From NCBI RefSeq assembly GCF_000193495.2, contig NZ_AP023410.1, forward strand, positions 2,800,501 through 2,864,500: DNA of 64,000 bases, in the 5' to 3' direction. A program made the position numbers and the translations under genes. The notes beneath the pieces were generated by a model. It saw only the letters and a list, made by a program, of their open reading frames with translations, made no database searches and was not told the DNA's origin. This stretch comes from Acetobacter aceti NBRC 14818 (lineage in GTDB: Bacteria; Pseudomonadota; Alphaproteobacteria; Acetobacterales; Acetobacteraceae). This document shows, piece after piece, positions 18,313 to 27,990 of the stretch (position 1 is its first letter; every line of letters begins with the position of its first letter).

Positions 18313-21045
18313 ATGAAGCTGCGTCATATCCTTCTTGTTGCCGTAAGCCTTGCTCCTGCACAGGCCTATGCGAGGGGCGTGCTGCCGGGGAGTGCCGGAA
18401 TGCCTTCCGATGGCAACAATGCGTCGACAGACACTTCCTTCCCGGATAGTGACCGTGGTCCGACCGGCCCGATGTCGCCCACGTCACTTTATGCCGGGAT
18501 GGTCGGTAACGCGACGATCGGCAATCCTGGGGTCTATGCGCCGGAGGATCTGCCGGTCACGCTGACATTTCCTCCAAACAGTCTTGGCGAGGCTGCTGCT
18601 GCATCTGTGACGGCCTATACCGCCGTGTCTGCCCGCGTGGTGTCACGAGGCAAAAACTGTGCTGCAGGGTCAGTGTTCACGGTCGCCAATACCGACACAA
18701 AAATCACTGTCTCCGATGGTAATGGCCGGTTTGGGTCAGAGGTGAAAGTCTCGTCTGGCGGGAGTGGACCAGCCAATGTGATCCCGGCCAATCCTGTGAC
18801 GCCGACAAGCGACCGTTCCTCCTGCAGACCGCCAGTGTTCAATCTGTCATGGGGAGTGTCGGCCATCAGTCTGGCCAATCAGGGCTGGGGATACACGTCA
18901 GCGCCCACTGCGACTGGTGGAGCTTCAACGGCCGCGGATGCAGAGGTTGCATCGGTCACGACTATGCTGGGGGATGCGCCTTTCAACCTATCAGAGAAAC
19001 TGATCGCGACCTCGCGGATTGGTGCCGCCAATGGTGTTGCGGCACTGGACGGTTCGGGACATGTCACAGCGCCGATTTCATCGTCTGACCTCATTTCACA
19101 GCACACATATATTCGCGATCTCCAGCCGAAATCGGAATTCCCTTCGCGCAATTACAAGGCGACTTTCTTCGATAACCTGCAGGACCCCAGTACAAATCCC
19201 GACACGATCCTGTTTGGCGGTCATCAGAAATATGATGACGCCTTCATGAAGATTACTGCGCAGACATATAGTCGAGGCGATCTCGGTGGCGCGGTTCTGT
19301 CCGTCACGGATTCCGACCAGCCGACATTCAACATCCGTAATGGGGCCGGTCTTGATGACGCCATTACAATGTTCCTGCAGTCGAAAGATACAGCGCCCCG
19401 TGTGGAGGCGGGACCGGAGATCACAGATCCTGTCGACAATATGCGGCACACGGTTGCGTTTTCAGGTACCGGTCTGACAATAACGCCCGCTTTGCCTGAC
19501 GTGGAGGTCGCACGCATCAAGAAAAAGATGCGTCTTTACACAAACTGGAAGAGTGGCAATGCCACTGACAGTGGCGGCATTAGCGGCATTGCCATGTCAC
19601 GGCACCATATATTTGTTAAACCCAATGTATATTATGCCTATATTGCAGATGTTAAAAATACCGGCTCCGCAACAGCCATCACTGTGTACAGGGATCCGGA
19701 CAGGCAGGAAATTGGCTGGCGCAATGAAGTCAGCAGTTCTACTGACTATCCGGGACACTCCTCCGGTGACAGTATTGATACGACGACAGACACAGCGTCC
19801 TCTGCGCCGGGGCTGATCTGGCCGTATAGAAAACCCTCCGTCTTCATCGGTCTGGCGAACAAGAAGTTTATTGCCAATCCCATGTCACAAATGACCGCGC
19901 CGACCGACACGCTCACGCGGGCGCAGGCAGGATATGAGGTGGATATTTATACACCAGAGAATTTTGCTGATTACAGCAGGTTCATATCCGGTTTCACCAT
20001 CGCGCCCAATACGAACGGACACAGATTGTCCGACGACAGCTATGTTATGCATCTCGGCGGCACCGGCTTCCCGCACATGCTTGAGATTGCAGCAGGCGCA
20101 GAAGCGTCCAACATTGTCGGCAGCAGTTTCTATGCTGGTACGGTCGGGTATGGTGACGATGACACATCACCGGAACCGGTGATGGCTCAAGGCTATGCCA
20201 AATTGATGGCCGAGACCACGCAATACACATCACCCAACCAGTCAAATCAGGTGGTAGGAGGGCATCCACATTCTCTGGTTACATATCAGCAGCGCATGAC
20301 CGATGACACAGACGGCAGCCACATCAATGCCAATGACGTGTCACTGAACATCCAGGAAGAGTTTGGCGGCGGATCGCCTGATTATTATGGTCACGGCGGT
20401 CTTGACGGGATGATGCTCGGCAAGGTCCGGTTTTTTAACGGAGACGTTTATCTCTGCGCCTCTCAGGAAGGCACGGTAACGGCTGACACCGTTGACGCAA
20501 AAGCATGCGGCGTTGTTGTCACCAACGACGGCGTTCAACTCAATACGGACACCTTAACCGGCAAGGGCAAGGCCTTCATCATCACCGCCCCGAATGGCAC
20601 GAGAAATAATTATATTTACAGCACCAACAGTTCTGCCGTGTTGAACGGTTCATGGACTGCGGCAGGCGGTGTAACATTGAACGCTGGCGCCACGGTCGGG
20701 GTTGCGCAGGGGGTCGCGTTCAGGCCTGCCGGATATACAGACGGTCAGCAGGTACCCATGCTGGTGGGTGAAAATCAGACAACGCTCAAGCTGGTGACCA
20801 ATGCAGGCCAGCCGTCCTCCCTGAATGCATATAATGTTGCGGCGAAGGGAACGCTTTCTGCCACAAGGCAGATAAACAATGCGGTCGCCACATTCGCAAA
20901 ACTGACGTCTTCTGCCGTCGTCGGGACGCAGGAGTTTTGCTCTGACTGCTATTCCCATTCCAATCCCTCGAAAACGCGAGGCATCCCGGTATGGTGGAAT
21001 GGTAGCAGATGGGGTGACGCGCTGGGACAGGCCGTGGGGCATTAG
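18313..21045 (+). CDS. Large exported protein resembling a phage tail fibre, unknown function
   Basis: The 910-residue product has a clear signal peptide (MKLRHILLVAVSLAPAQAYA, residues 1-20). The mature protein is rich in Gly, Ser, Thr, Asp and Asn with low Lys content, as in secreted beta-structured proteins. The segment AANGVAALDGSGHVTAP (about residue 237) and the C-terminal CSDCYSH and GIPVWWNGSRWGDALG resemble phage tail-fibre or tail-tip ends. No other phage gene is nearby, and the signal peptide argues for export rather than virion assembly. It is a lone gene between tRNA-Lys and the flagellar operon. I cannot assign a function; a surface adhesin is one possibility. Confidence 0.75.
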   Translation: MKLRHILLVAVSLAPAQAYARGVLPGSAGMPSDGNNASTDTSFPDSDRGPTGPMSPTSLYAGMVGNATIGNPGVYAPEDLPVTLTFPPNSLGEAAAASVTAYTAVSARVVSRGKNCAAGSVFTVANTDTKITVSDGNGRFGSEVKVSSGGSGPANVIPANPVTPTSDRSSCRPPVFNLSWGVSAISLANQGWGYTSAPTATGGASTAADAEVASVTTMLGDAPFNLSEKLIATSRIGAANGVAALDGSGHVTAPISSSDLISQHTYIRDLQPKSEFPSRNYKATFFDNLQDPSTNPDTILFGGHQKYDDAFMKITAQTYSRGDLGGAVLSVTDSDQPTFNIRNGAGLDDAITMFLQSKDTAPRVEAGPEITDPVDNMRHTVAFSGTGLTITPALPDVEVARIKKKMRLYTNWKSGNATDSGGISGIAMSRHHIFVKPNVYYAYIADVKNTGSATAITVYRDPDRQEIGWRNEVSSSTDYPGHSSGDSIDTTTDTASSAPGLIWPYRKPSVFIGLANKKFIANPMSQMTAPTDTLTRAQAGYEVDIYTPENFADYSRFISGFTIAPNTNGHRLSDDSYVMHLGGTGFPHMLEIAAGAEASNIVGSSFYAGTVGYGDDDTSPEPVMAQGYAKLMAETTQYTSPNQSNQVVGGHPHSLVTYQQRMTDDTDGSHINANDVSLNIQEEFGGGSPDYYGHGGLDGMMLGKVRFFNGDVYLCASQEGTVTADTVDAKACGVVVTNDGVQLNTDTLTGKGKAFIITAPNGTRNNYIYSTNSSAVLNGSWTAAGGVTLNAGATVGVAQGVAFRPAGYTDGQQVPMLVGENQTTLKLVTNAGQPSSLNAYNVAAKGTLSATRQINNAVATFAKLTSSAVVGTQEFCSDCYSHSNPSKTRGIPVWWNGSRWGDALGQAVGH

Positions 21046-21405
21046 CTTCAGAGAGTTATCCCAGGTCACTCGCCTCAGAGTCGCTTAGAAATATCCGCCA
21101 ACATCATATTGGAGAAGAAATGGCGCTCGGCGCATAGGCTTGTCCGGAAGTACGTGGACTTCTGGTTGATGTCATTCCAGACGGCGAAAATGCGTAACTG
21201 TCACGTATCTGTGCCGATTCCTGCCGGAATCCTCATTTGCGGCGTATATTCCGTGAAATTAGATGATTCTTAAGCCTCTGACCTTACCTCTTGATCCCAT
21301 AGCCGACTGTATCAACAGAGCCTTCTGTTGGTGAAACAGGGATGGTGACTGCCTGAGTGCAGACATGTCCTGTCGGAGGTGAGGTCACGCGGTTTCGGGG
21401 AACGG
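21046..21405. other. Gene-free region before the flagellar operon
   Basis: These 360 bp should hold the promoter of the fliL operon. I looked for a sigma-54 type GG-N10-GC site and for a TTAA-N7-TTAA CtrA box and found no exact match. No RNA gene or repeat is apparent. Confidence 0.35.
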
Positions 21406-21882
21406 ATGGCGGAAGAAGCTGAGACGGCTGATGCTGAGGTATCGCCTCCCAAAAAGAGTAAAAAGAAGCTGGTGATGCTTGCTGGAGCATTGCTGGGCGT
21501 TACGCTGCTTGGTGGGGGCGGATGGTATTATAAACAACACGCTGCGCAGGCGGTGAAAAAAGACGTGCCAGTCGTGCAGGAGGAGCCGTTTCTCGTCGAT
21601 ATTCCGACGGTGATCTCCAACCTCGAAAGTTCATCGGGGCGACCGGTTTTCGTGAAGCTCACGGCGAAATTGCAGGTAAGGGGCGCAACCCAGCAGCAGG
21701 TCATGGCGCAGATGCCGGAGGTGCAGAATATCTTTCAGTCCTATCTGCATGAAAGTTCTCAGGCGGACCTGAACGGCAATGGAATCTATCGTCTGCGTGA
21801 GGCGCTGCTGGCCCGCATTGCCGTACAGATTGCTCCGATTGAGGTGAGAGACGTTCTCTTCACGGAGTTTCTGATTCAATGA
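21406..21882 (+). CDS. fliL: Flagellar basal-body protein FliL
   Basis: The 158-residue single-pass inner-membrane protein sits beside the flagellar stator and affects torque. It has a Lys-rich cytoplasmic start (PPKKSKKK), one transmembrane helix (about residues 21-42, with a Gly-rich end) and a periplasmic stomatin-like domain ending in VRDVLFTEFLIQ. I set the start at ATG 21406 with GGGGAACGG upstream, rather than an earlier in-frame codon. It overlaps fliM by four bases (ATGA), typical of a tight motor operon. Confidence 0.93.
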   Translation: MAEEAETADAEVSPPKKSKKKLVMLAGALLGVTLLGGGGWYYKQHAAQAVKKDVPVVQEEPFLVDIPTVISNLESSSGRPVFVKLTAKLQVRGATQQQVMAQMPEVQNIFQSYLHESSQADLNGNGIYRLREALLARIAVQIAPIEVRDVLFTEFLIQ

Positions 21883-23015
21883 GTGGAGCAGAGGACACAG
21901 TCAACGCGTCCATCCCGCGTCCCGAGCCGACCGCAGCCCTGAATGAGCTTGGTCGGGGAGAGGACGTCGCGGCCTCGGCAGAGAATGAAGCCGGGCAGGA
22001 TGGCGAAGAGGAAGACGCTTTTGAGCGTCCTCTGGACCAGTCTGAAATTGATGATCTTCTTGGCAGTGTCCTCATGTCAGATGAGAGCGCTGAGCCGGTC
22101 AGCGGTCTTGAGCGGATCATCGGTGCGGGGCTGGTGGCCTATGAACGCCTGCCGATGCTGGAGGTGGTCTTTGACCGCCTCATGCGGATTGTGTCCACAT
22201 CACTGAGAAGTTTCACGAACGATAACGTGGAAGTCTCTCTTGATGGGATCAGTTCACTACGGTTTGGAGATTATCTGAATTCGGCGAGGACCTCCTCTAT
22301 TTTTGCGGTCTTCAAGGCGGAAGAGTGGGAGAATTACGGATTGATGGTGATTGATTCATCATTGACCTACTCCATGGTGGATGTGCTTCTGGGAGGTGCG
22401 AGGAATCCCCGGCCACTGAATGTCGAAGGGCGTGCGCACACCACGATTGAACGTGCTCTCGTTGAGAAGATGGTTCGTATCGTCCTCTCAGACCTGAGCA
22501 TAGGATTTGATCCGATCTGTGCCGTCAATTTCAAGTTTGAACGGCTTGAAGTGAGTGCGCGGTTCGCAACGATCTGCCGTACGTCAAACGCTGTTTTCAT
22601 GGCGCGCATGCGGGTGGAAATGGATGATCGGGGCGGAAATATCGATGTCATTCTGCCGTATGCCACGCTGGAACCGGTGCGTGAGCTTCTGGTGCAGCAG
22701 TTCATGGGAGAAAAGTTCGGCAGGGATCCGGTGTGGGAGGCCAACCTTATTGATCACCTGCAGGACACGGATATCGTTCTCGATGCGGTTCTCTCTGAAC
22801 AGACCATGAAATTTTCTGAAGTCTCTGATCTGAAGCCGGGATCTGTTCTGATCCTGGAGCAGGAAGTTGGAGCACCCATTGATCTTCGGTGCGGTTCTGT
22901 TTCGCTTTTTATGGGAAAATCGGGACGGAAAAAGGAACAGATGGCCGTAAAAATTGAAGACGACCTTCTGGTTGCCCGCACAATGTTTCAGTCCCCGGAT
23001 GGGGTGTACTCCTGA
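21879..23015 (+). CDS. fliM: Flagellar motor switch protein FliM
   Basis: The 378-residue C-ring component binds phospho-CheY and sets rotation direction. The CheY-binding peptide is visible as LDQSEIDDLLGSV, but it lies near residue 50 behind an acidic extension rather than at the extreme N-terminus. The middle domain shows YERLPMLEVVFDRLMRI and DVLLGGARNPRP, and a SpoA-like C-terminal domain follows (SVLILEQEVGAPIDLRC). It overlaps fliL and is followed after 15 bp by a pflI-like gene. Confidence 0.95.
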   Translation: MSGAEDTVNASIPRPEPTAALNELGRGEDVAASAENEAGQDGEEEDAFERPLDQSEIDDLLGSVLMSDESAEPVSGLERIIGAGLVAYERLPMLEVVFDRLMRIVSTSLRSFTNDNVEVSLDGISSLRFGDYLNSARTSSIFAVFKAEEWENYGLMVIDSSLTYSMVDVLLGGARNPRPLNVEGRAHTTIERALVEKMVRIVLSDLSIGFDPICAVNFKFERLEVSARFATICRTSNAVFMARMRVEMDDRGGNIDVILPYATLEPVRELLVQQFMGEKFGRDPVWEANLIDHLQDTDIVLDAVLSEQTMKFSEVSDLKPGSVLILEQEVGAPIDLRCGSVSLFMGKSGRKKEQMAVKIEDDLLVARTMFQSPDGVYS

Positions 23016-23030
23016 TATGGAGATTATAGT

Positions 23031-23579
23031 ATGACTGCATCTGAATATATTATTGAAATAGCACTTTGTATTCTTCTTGGTTTTGGAATTTTCTATAGTA
23101 TTCATCTTGGGCGGGCTCTTGCCATATTGCGCAGGGATCGTCGGGAGCTGGCCGATCTGGTGGCGCGTCTTGATGAGAGCGGTCGACGCGCTGAAGATGG
23201 TGTGGAGAAGTTGCAAACAGCCGGAGAAGTCAGCGGTCGCTCCCTCGGGCGCATGATTGACCAATCCAGAATGTTGCAGGGTGAACTTGAAGCTCTTTCG
23301 ACAAGAGCGGACTTGATTGCCGGACGTCTTGAAACGCTGGTTCGTGAAAACAAGTTTCCTGAAAAGCAAAAAACTGTTGAGGAAGCGATGGATCCCGTCT
23401 TGGCGCAACCTCCTGCTCAGGTCCCTGGGACATCGCCCGAGCTGGTGACGGGTGCTGATCGGGGAGGATTGCCTTCTCTGCCGACCAGTCCCAACCCGGG
23501 TGTTCGTCCTTATGAACAAAGACTGCGCCAGCGGACGGCAGCCGAGCAGGATTTGATCCGAGCGTTACGGATGAGCTAG
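23031..23579 (+). CDS. DUF6468 protein, flagellar positioning protein PflI-like
   Basis: The 182-residue protein has one N-terminal transmembrane helix (about residues 5-25, IIEIALCILLGFGIFYSI) and then a coiled-coil-like segment (about 35-110). The tail is Pro-rich and ends in AAEQDLIRALR. The position directly after fliM and the architecture match the DUF6468 family, whose Caulobacter member PflI helps place the flagellum at the pole. Function here is inferred from that family and from the operon. It is spaced five bases from the next gene. Confidence 0.75.
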   Translation: MTASEYIIEIALCILLGFGIFYSIHLGRALAILRRDRRELADLVARLDESGRRAEDGVEKLQTAGEVSGRSLGRMIDQSRMLQGELEALSTRADLIAGRLETLVRENKFPEKQKTVEEAMDPVLAQPPAQVPGTSPELVTGADRGGLPSLPTSPNPGVRPYEQRLRQRTAAEQDLIRALRMS

Positions 23580-23583
23580 TCGA

Positions 23584-24345
23584 ATGCCGAAACTGCCTTT
23601 TTCCCGTATTTTTCAGCTTTCATCCTGCCTGATGGGCGGCTTGCTGTCACTGAAGCTGTATCTTCTGACCAGTTCACTCCTGTTCGCCAATACGCCTGAC
23701 GGGGCGGCGGCGATCTCTGCGCAGGGAAAAAGCCAGACTGCTGGACTTACTGATGCCCAGTCTTCAACTGGTGGAGGTACGGCTCCTGCACCTGAAGATC
23801 AGGTTTCTGCAAATGCAGGAACCGGCAAAGCTCAGGCCGTGAAGTCGCCCTGTTCGGAAGGAATGACCTGTATAGGTCAGCAGGACAAGCCCGAACTGGA
23901 TGTGGATCATAGTGCTGATGAAGCGCGGACGGGCCTGTTGCAGGATCTGGCCGGGCGTACGAAGCAGCTTGATCAGGAGAGCCAGAACCTTGAGGAATTA
24001 AAAAGAAGCATTGATGCATCCCAGGCTATTCTGGAGCAGCGGATGCAGAAATATTCAGAACAACAGGCCGTCGTGAAGAATCAGGCAAAACAGAAGCAAC
24101 AATTAAGCGATGCCGATGTTGATCGTCTGGTGAAAATTTATGAGGCAATGGCTCCACGTGACGCCGCATCCATTTTCAATGTACTTGATTTTCAAGTAGT
24201 GGTACCGGTGATGACAAAAATGAACCCGAGAAAGGCTTCTGCGATTCTAGCAGGGATGGTGCCTGAACGGGCGATGATGGCTACCCAGTTGCTTGCCGGT
24301 GTGCCGCGCAGGACTCCTGTGGTTCGTATTGGAACAAACGGCTAG
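23584..24345 (+). CDS. MotE/MgtE-N-like flagellar protein
   Basis: The 253-residue protein has an N-terminal membrane helix (about residues 15-35), a long low-complexity linker, a coiled coil (about 115-165, LDQESQNLEELKRSIDASQ) and a C-terminal MgtE-N-like helical domain (LVKIYEAMAPRDAASIFNVL, MNPRKASAILAGM). In rhizobia MotE-type proteins with this layout are periplasmic chaperones for the motility protein MotC. Such genes follow fliM/DUF6468 in Alphaproteobacteria, which fits here. The exact partner is unknown. Confidence 0.75.
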   Translation: MPKLPFSRIFQLSSCLMGGLLSLKLYLLTSSLLFANTPDGAAAISAQGKSQTAGLTDAQSSTGGGTAPAPEDQVSANAGTGKAQAVKSPCSEGMTCIGQQDKPELDVDHSADEARTGLLQDLAGRTKQLDQESQNLEELKRSIDASQAILEQRMQKYSEQQAVVKNQAKQKQQLSDADVDRLVKIYEAMAPRDAASIFNVLDFQVVVPVMTKMNPRKASAILAGMVPERAMMATQLLAGVPRRTPVVRIGTNG

Positions 24346-24418
24346 ATCGTTTGAAAACTGAATTATGTGCCGCGGCTTCAGTTTTGTAGAAAGTCGTATG
24401 GTGGAGCGGGAATAAGGC

Positions 24419-27040
24419 GTGCGGATCAGATTTTCTTTGACGTTGTGGCTTGCAACGTGCCTGACTTTTCCCGCTTCTTCTTATGCAGAAGAATCGAACA
24501 CTGCGGCGCGTCTTTTGGTGCCACAGGATAAAGAGGCGGCGACTCAGCCAGTCGATGGATCTGTTGCTGTTTCGGAACAACCGGCTGTTCACCATTCTGT
24601 CCGGAGACACAGGAGCAGGAAAGAAAAGCCTTCTGCCTCCACTGTTCCGGTATCCTCTGTCCCAGAGAATACACAGCCACAGGCATCGCCGGGAAGTTTG
24701 CCTGAAGGCTGGCAGGCAGAACGTTTCAGCACGCAGTCCGATGTTGATCCGCGGAAACCTGCTGACAATGCTTCTCCGCAAGCAGGCACGCCATCTGTGG
24801 CCCCGGCGAAGACGCCCGCACCTTTACAGCCGGAAGAAAACGGGTCTGCCGCCGTCAACAAGATCTTCCTGCCGCTGGGAGACGGTGCCGGTATTGGCGC
24901 GTTCTGGAGCGGCAACGATTTTATCATCGTCTCCGACCGCGCCACGCAGATGGACACTTCTGCCCTTCAGGGCACCGGGGTGTTTTCTGCCGCGACCGTT
25001 CAGACCATAGGCAATACGACGATTGTCGCCTTTCATTTCAACCAGTTGATCCCGCTGGAAATGCATAAACAGCCGGGCGGCTGGATTCTGGCGGTCAGAG
25101 CTGAAAACGAAGCACGGCGGCACGCCGTGATTACGCCACAGGTGCAAGATGGTGGTCTTCTCTATCCCATGCCGCAATCAGGGCGTGTAATTGAACTTTC
25201 TGACCCTGCGTCGGGTGCCCGTCTGCTTGTGGCGACATCTGTGGAAGAATGTCCTGGTCCGTTACTGCGTCGGCACAAACTCGGCTACGAAATCTGGCCT
25301 TCCATCCAGGGGCTGGTTTTCGCCCTCGAAGCTGACCAGATCGAGGTGCGCAAAGGAAACGGAGGCGCATTTCTCGATGTCCTTGGCAAGGACAGTATTC
25401 CGGTGGATTCGGGTGCCGAAGGCGCCGTGGCGGACGATCGGGTAGACTGGTCCTGGCTCGGGTTGCGTTCACTGAATCCGGTGATGCTGAAGGAAGACTA
25501 CCGTCGTCGCTGGACGCAGGCGGCGATGCAGCCTCCTGAAGACCGGGGAGAAGCCAGACTGGCAGCGGCCAGAGCCGCATTTGCAATGGGTGATGCGCGG
25601 GAAGCACAAGCGATTCTCGGGACGGCGATCGAAGACAATCCGGAACTCGCGCTCCAGCCTAATGTGACCTTTCTACAGGCAGCGTCCAATCTTCTTGCCG
25701 GGAATGCGGAAGGGGCATCGGCTCTAGCAAACCCGGAGGCAGGTTCGGATGGTGTGCTCTGGCGCGGGCTTTATATGGCCCGAAGCGGAGGCAATCCGTC
25801 CAAGGCAGCGGCCCTTATGGCGCAGGGTTTCTCAAACCTGCAGAGTTATCCAGAACCTTTGAAAAAGCAGATCCAGCCGGAGGTGGCGACCTTCATTGCA
25901 CGTTACGGCTCCGATGAGGACCGTTCGGTGCTTGAGCCGTTACCTGCTGACGGACGCTTTGATCTAGCCCGTGCTTTCATGACGCTGAAAGCAGGAGGTC
26001 AGGACAAGGCGCTGGCCATGTTCTCGCATCTCGCTTCTGACAGGAAACCTGAAGTTGCCGTTGTGGCAGCCGAGCAGGTTCTGGGGACGAAGCTTGACAA
26101 CGGTCGTATCCGTCCGGCCGAAGCCGCCTCCGGATATGAAAAGCTGCTTTTTGCAGCCCGTCAGGCGGGGGTTGAGAAAGAGGTCAGACACAATCTGGTC
26201 GCAGCGCTGACGCAGGCGGGAGAATGGCCAAGAGCGCTCATCTCGGTTGACGACGATCTGCGTCTGTTTCCGGAAGATCGTATTGCCCTGGTGCCTCAGG
26301 TCGAGCAGATTTTGCAGCATCTTGCTGAAACAGACGGGCAGGCGGGAGGAACGAAGCCCGTTGAGCTGATTGACGCGGTGGCCATGATCGAGAGCCACAT
26401 CGATCAGATACCGGATGGCCCTGCGAAGGGTAAGATTCTGGCTGGTCTTGCGCGCAAGCTGCAGGCGCTTGGATTGCCTGGCAAGGCTGCGATTGCCTTT
26501 GAACGTGCGTTGCCTCTTGCCTCTGATGATGCGCAACGTGCGGCATTGGGGGCTGAGCTGGCGCAGGCTGATATTGATGCCCAGCGTCTGGGGCAGGCGC
26601 GTCGCGCTCTGGATGAAACACAGGATCCCGGGGCGGACGCCACGCTGGCCTCGCGTCGGCGTGTGATTACCGCTGGCCTGCTGGCGCGTGAGGGCAGTCG
26701 TGATCAGGCGCTCCAGCTTCTGGGGCAGGATGAAAGCGATGCGGCCCTTGATCTGAAAGGCCGTATTCTGGAAGAGCAGCGGAACTGGCCGGAAGCCGTG
26801 CTTGTGGTGGGACGTCTTGCGACGAAAAACCTGCCGGAGATCGGCGCGCTCACTCCTGAGCAGCAGCAACTCGCCATTCGTCTTGCAACAGACGCTGGCC
26901 GTGCCAATGACTGGGGCACTCTGGATCGGCTGCGTGAATGGGTGGGTGGCCGACGGATGAGTGTTGAGCGTCAGCGTATCTTCACGCTGCTTGTGACATC
27001 CCCGGAAGATGAATTGCGCAAACGTGCCCAGCTCCAGTGA
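24419..27040 (+). CDS. Large exported helical-repeat protein of the flagellar operon
   Basis: The 873-residue protein starts at GTG 24419 with a signal peptide (RFSLTLWLATCLTFPASSYA). After a Pro/Ser-rich region (about 30-140) and a beta-rich domain (about 140-340), the remainder is Ala/Leu-rich helical repeats of TPR type (for example AAARAAFAMGDAREAQAIL, LGLPGKAAIAFERALPLAS). It is the last gene of the fliL operon, 73 bp after the motE-like gene. A role in motor or periplasmic assembly is inferred from the operon. I do not recognise a named homologue. Confidence 0.75.
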   Translation: MRIRFSLTLWLATCLTFPASSYAEESNTAARLLVPQDKEAATQPVDGSVAVSEQPAVHHSVRRHRSRKEKPSASTVPVSSVPENTQPQASPGSLPEGWQAERFSTQSDVDPRKPADNASPQAGTPSVAPAKTPAPLQPEENGSAAVNKIFLPLGDGAGIGAFWSGNDFIIVSDRATQMDTSALQGTGVFSAATVQTIGNTTIVAFHFNQLIPLEMHKQPGGWILAVRAENEARRHAVITPQVQDGGLLYPMPQSGRVIELSDPASGARLLVATSVEECPGPLLRRHKLGYEIWPSIQGLVFALEADQIEVRKGNGGAFLDVLGKDSIPVDSGAEGAVADDRVDWSWLGLRSLNPVMLKEDYRRRWTQAAMQPPEDRGEARLAAARAAFAMGDAREAQAILGTAIEDNPELALQPNVTFLQAASNLLAGNAEGASALANPEAGSDGVLWRGLYMARSGGNPSKAAALMAQGFSNLQSYPEPLKKQIQPEVATFIARYGSDEDRSVLEPLPADGRFDLARAFMTLKAGGQDKALAMFSHLASDRKPEVAVVAAEQVLGTKLDNGRIRPAEAASGYEKLLFAARQAGVEKEVRHNLVAALTQAGEWPRALISVDDDLRLFPEDRIALVPQVEQILQHLAETDGQAGGTKPVELIDAVAMIESHIDQIPDGPAKGKILAGLARKLQALGLPGKAAIAFERALPLASDDAQRAALGAELAQADIDAQRLGQARRALDETQDPGADATLASRRRVITAGLLAREGSRDQALQLLGQDESDAALDLKGRILEEQRNWPEAVLVVGRLATKNLPEIGALTPEQQQLAIRLATDAGRANDWGTLDRLREWVGGRRMSVERQRIFTLLVTSPEDELRKRAQLQ

Positions 27041-27075
27041 TGATCAGGATTTGTGGAAAAAGCCGGATATAAAGA

Positions 27076-27130
27076 TTTTTCTTTCCGCATGCCTGTCATG
27101 AATTTTTTCTTTCCGCATGCCTGTCATGAA
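27076..27130. repeat. Tandem duplication, two 27-base copies
   Basis: The sequence TTTTTCTTTCCGCATGCCTG followed by TCATGAA occurs twice, at 27076-27102 and 27104-27130, with a 28-base period and no mismatch. It looks like a recent slippage duplication in the spacer after the flagellar operon. Confidence 0.9.
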
Positions 27131-27296
27131 TAATGCCTGGGCAGGTCAGCAGGAATGGAATAAAACAGCGAGCCGTCCTGAGTGCGGTACGCTGAGGGGT
27201 TCATGTGATCGAATGACTGCCGGACATTTACGCCACTGACGACCTGGTTTTTCTCCGCTATTCTGTCGTTGCTCCCGTGCGATTGCACAGTAAGAA

Positions 27297-27971
27297 GTGC
27301 AGTCAGCACCCTGGTTTCTGTCTGAAAGTCATGTTTTGCCTGATTCTGTCCTGTCTTCCGGAACCCGCGGCGAAGCTCCGGCCCTTTCCCGTCGTGAAGA
27401 ACGCAGACGGCAGACGCAGGATGCCCTGATCGAAGCGGCAATGCGACTGCTTGCCGAAAAAGGATTCGAGGGAACGACAACCGACGAGATCGCCGCCGCG
27501 GCCGGTATTTCCCGCCGTACCCTGTTCCGTCACTTTCCGACCAAGGCTGATCTGGTGACGGCCTGGACCCAGCAGATGACGGATGTTCTCAGTGAGCGAG
27601 TGCAGGCCTGTCCTCCCGAAATGTTGCCGCAGGAGGTGATTCGGGTCGCTCTGGAAGCTGTTGTCCCTCATATGGCCAAGACCCGGGAAGAAGCATTGGC
27701 CTTTGTCCGCCTGATTGAGCAGGATCCCGGCCTTCAGTCTGTCAGCCTGCATAAATATGCCTGCTGGGAAGACAGTCTGACGACAGTACTGGAACAACGC
27801 CTGCCAGACGTTGAGGGCAGGGCGCTGGCAGCGAGAGTGGCCGCCCGTTCCGGCATTGCCGCTTTCCGAACCGCCGTTGATGAGTGGATCCGTGTGAAAG
27901 GGCGCGTCGGGCTGGTCACTCTTATCCGACGTGTGCTCGCCCTGCAGATGGCCTGCTTCAGAGACGGCTGA
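27297..27971 (+). CDS. TetR-family transcriptional regulator
   Basis: The protein, up to 224 residues, has the N-terminal TetR helix-turn-helix (ALIEAAMRLLAEKGFEGTTT, GISRRTLFRHFPTKADLV, about residues 42-88) and a helical effector domain. The start is uncertain: GTG 27297 gives the longest form, but about 30 residues precede the conserved helix and a later TTG could be used. It converges on the NDH-2 gene, with a dispersed repeat between them. Its target and ligand cannot be told from sequence. Confidence 0.88.
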   Translation: MQSAPWFLSESHVLPDSVLSSGTRGEAPALSRREERRRQTQDALIEAAMRLLAEKGFEGTTTDEIAAAAGISRRTLFRHFPTKADLVTAWTQQMTDVLSERVQACPPEMLPQEVIRVALEAVVPHMAKTREEALAFVRLIEQDPGLQSVSLHKYACWEDSLTTVLEQRLPDVEGRALAARVAARSGIAAFRTAVDEWIRVKGRVGLVTLIRRVLALQMACFRDG

Positions 27972-27990
27972 CGCACGTCGGACGAATAGA

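Noticed and set aside
18313-21045. Remnant prophage around the tail-fibre-like gene
   Set aside because: No integrase, capsid, terminase or lysis gene and no attachment-site repeat is visible beside it; a signal peptide is present.
21046-21405. Sigma-54 or CtrA promoter for the flagellar operon
   Set aside because: The nearest GG...GC pair has the wrong spacing and no proper TTAA-N7-TTAA pair exists.
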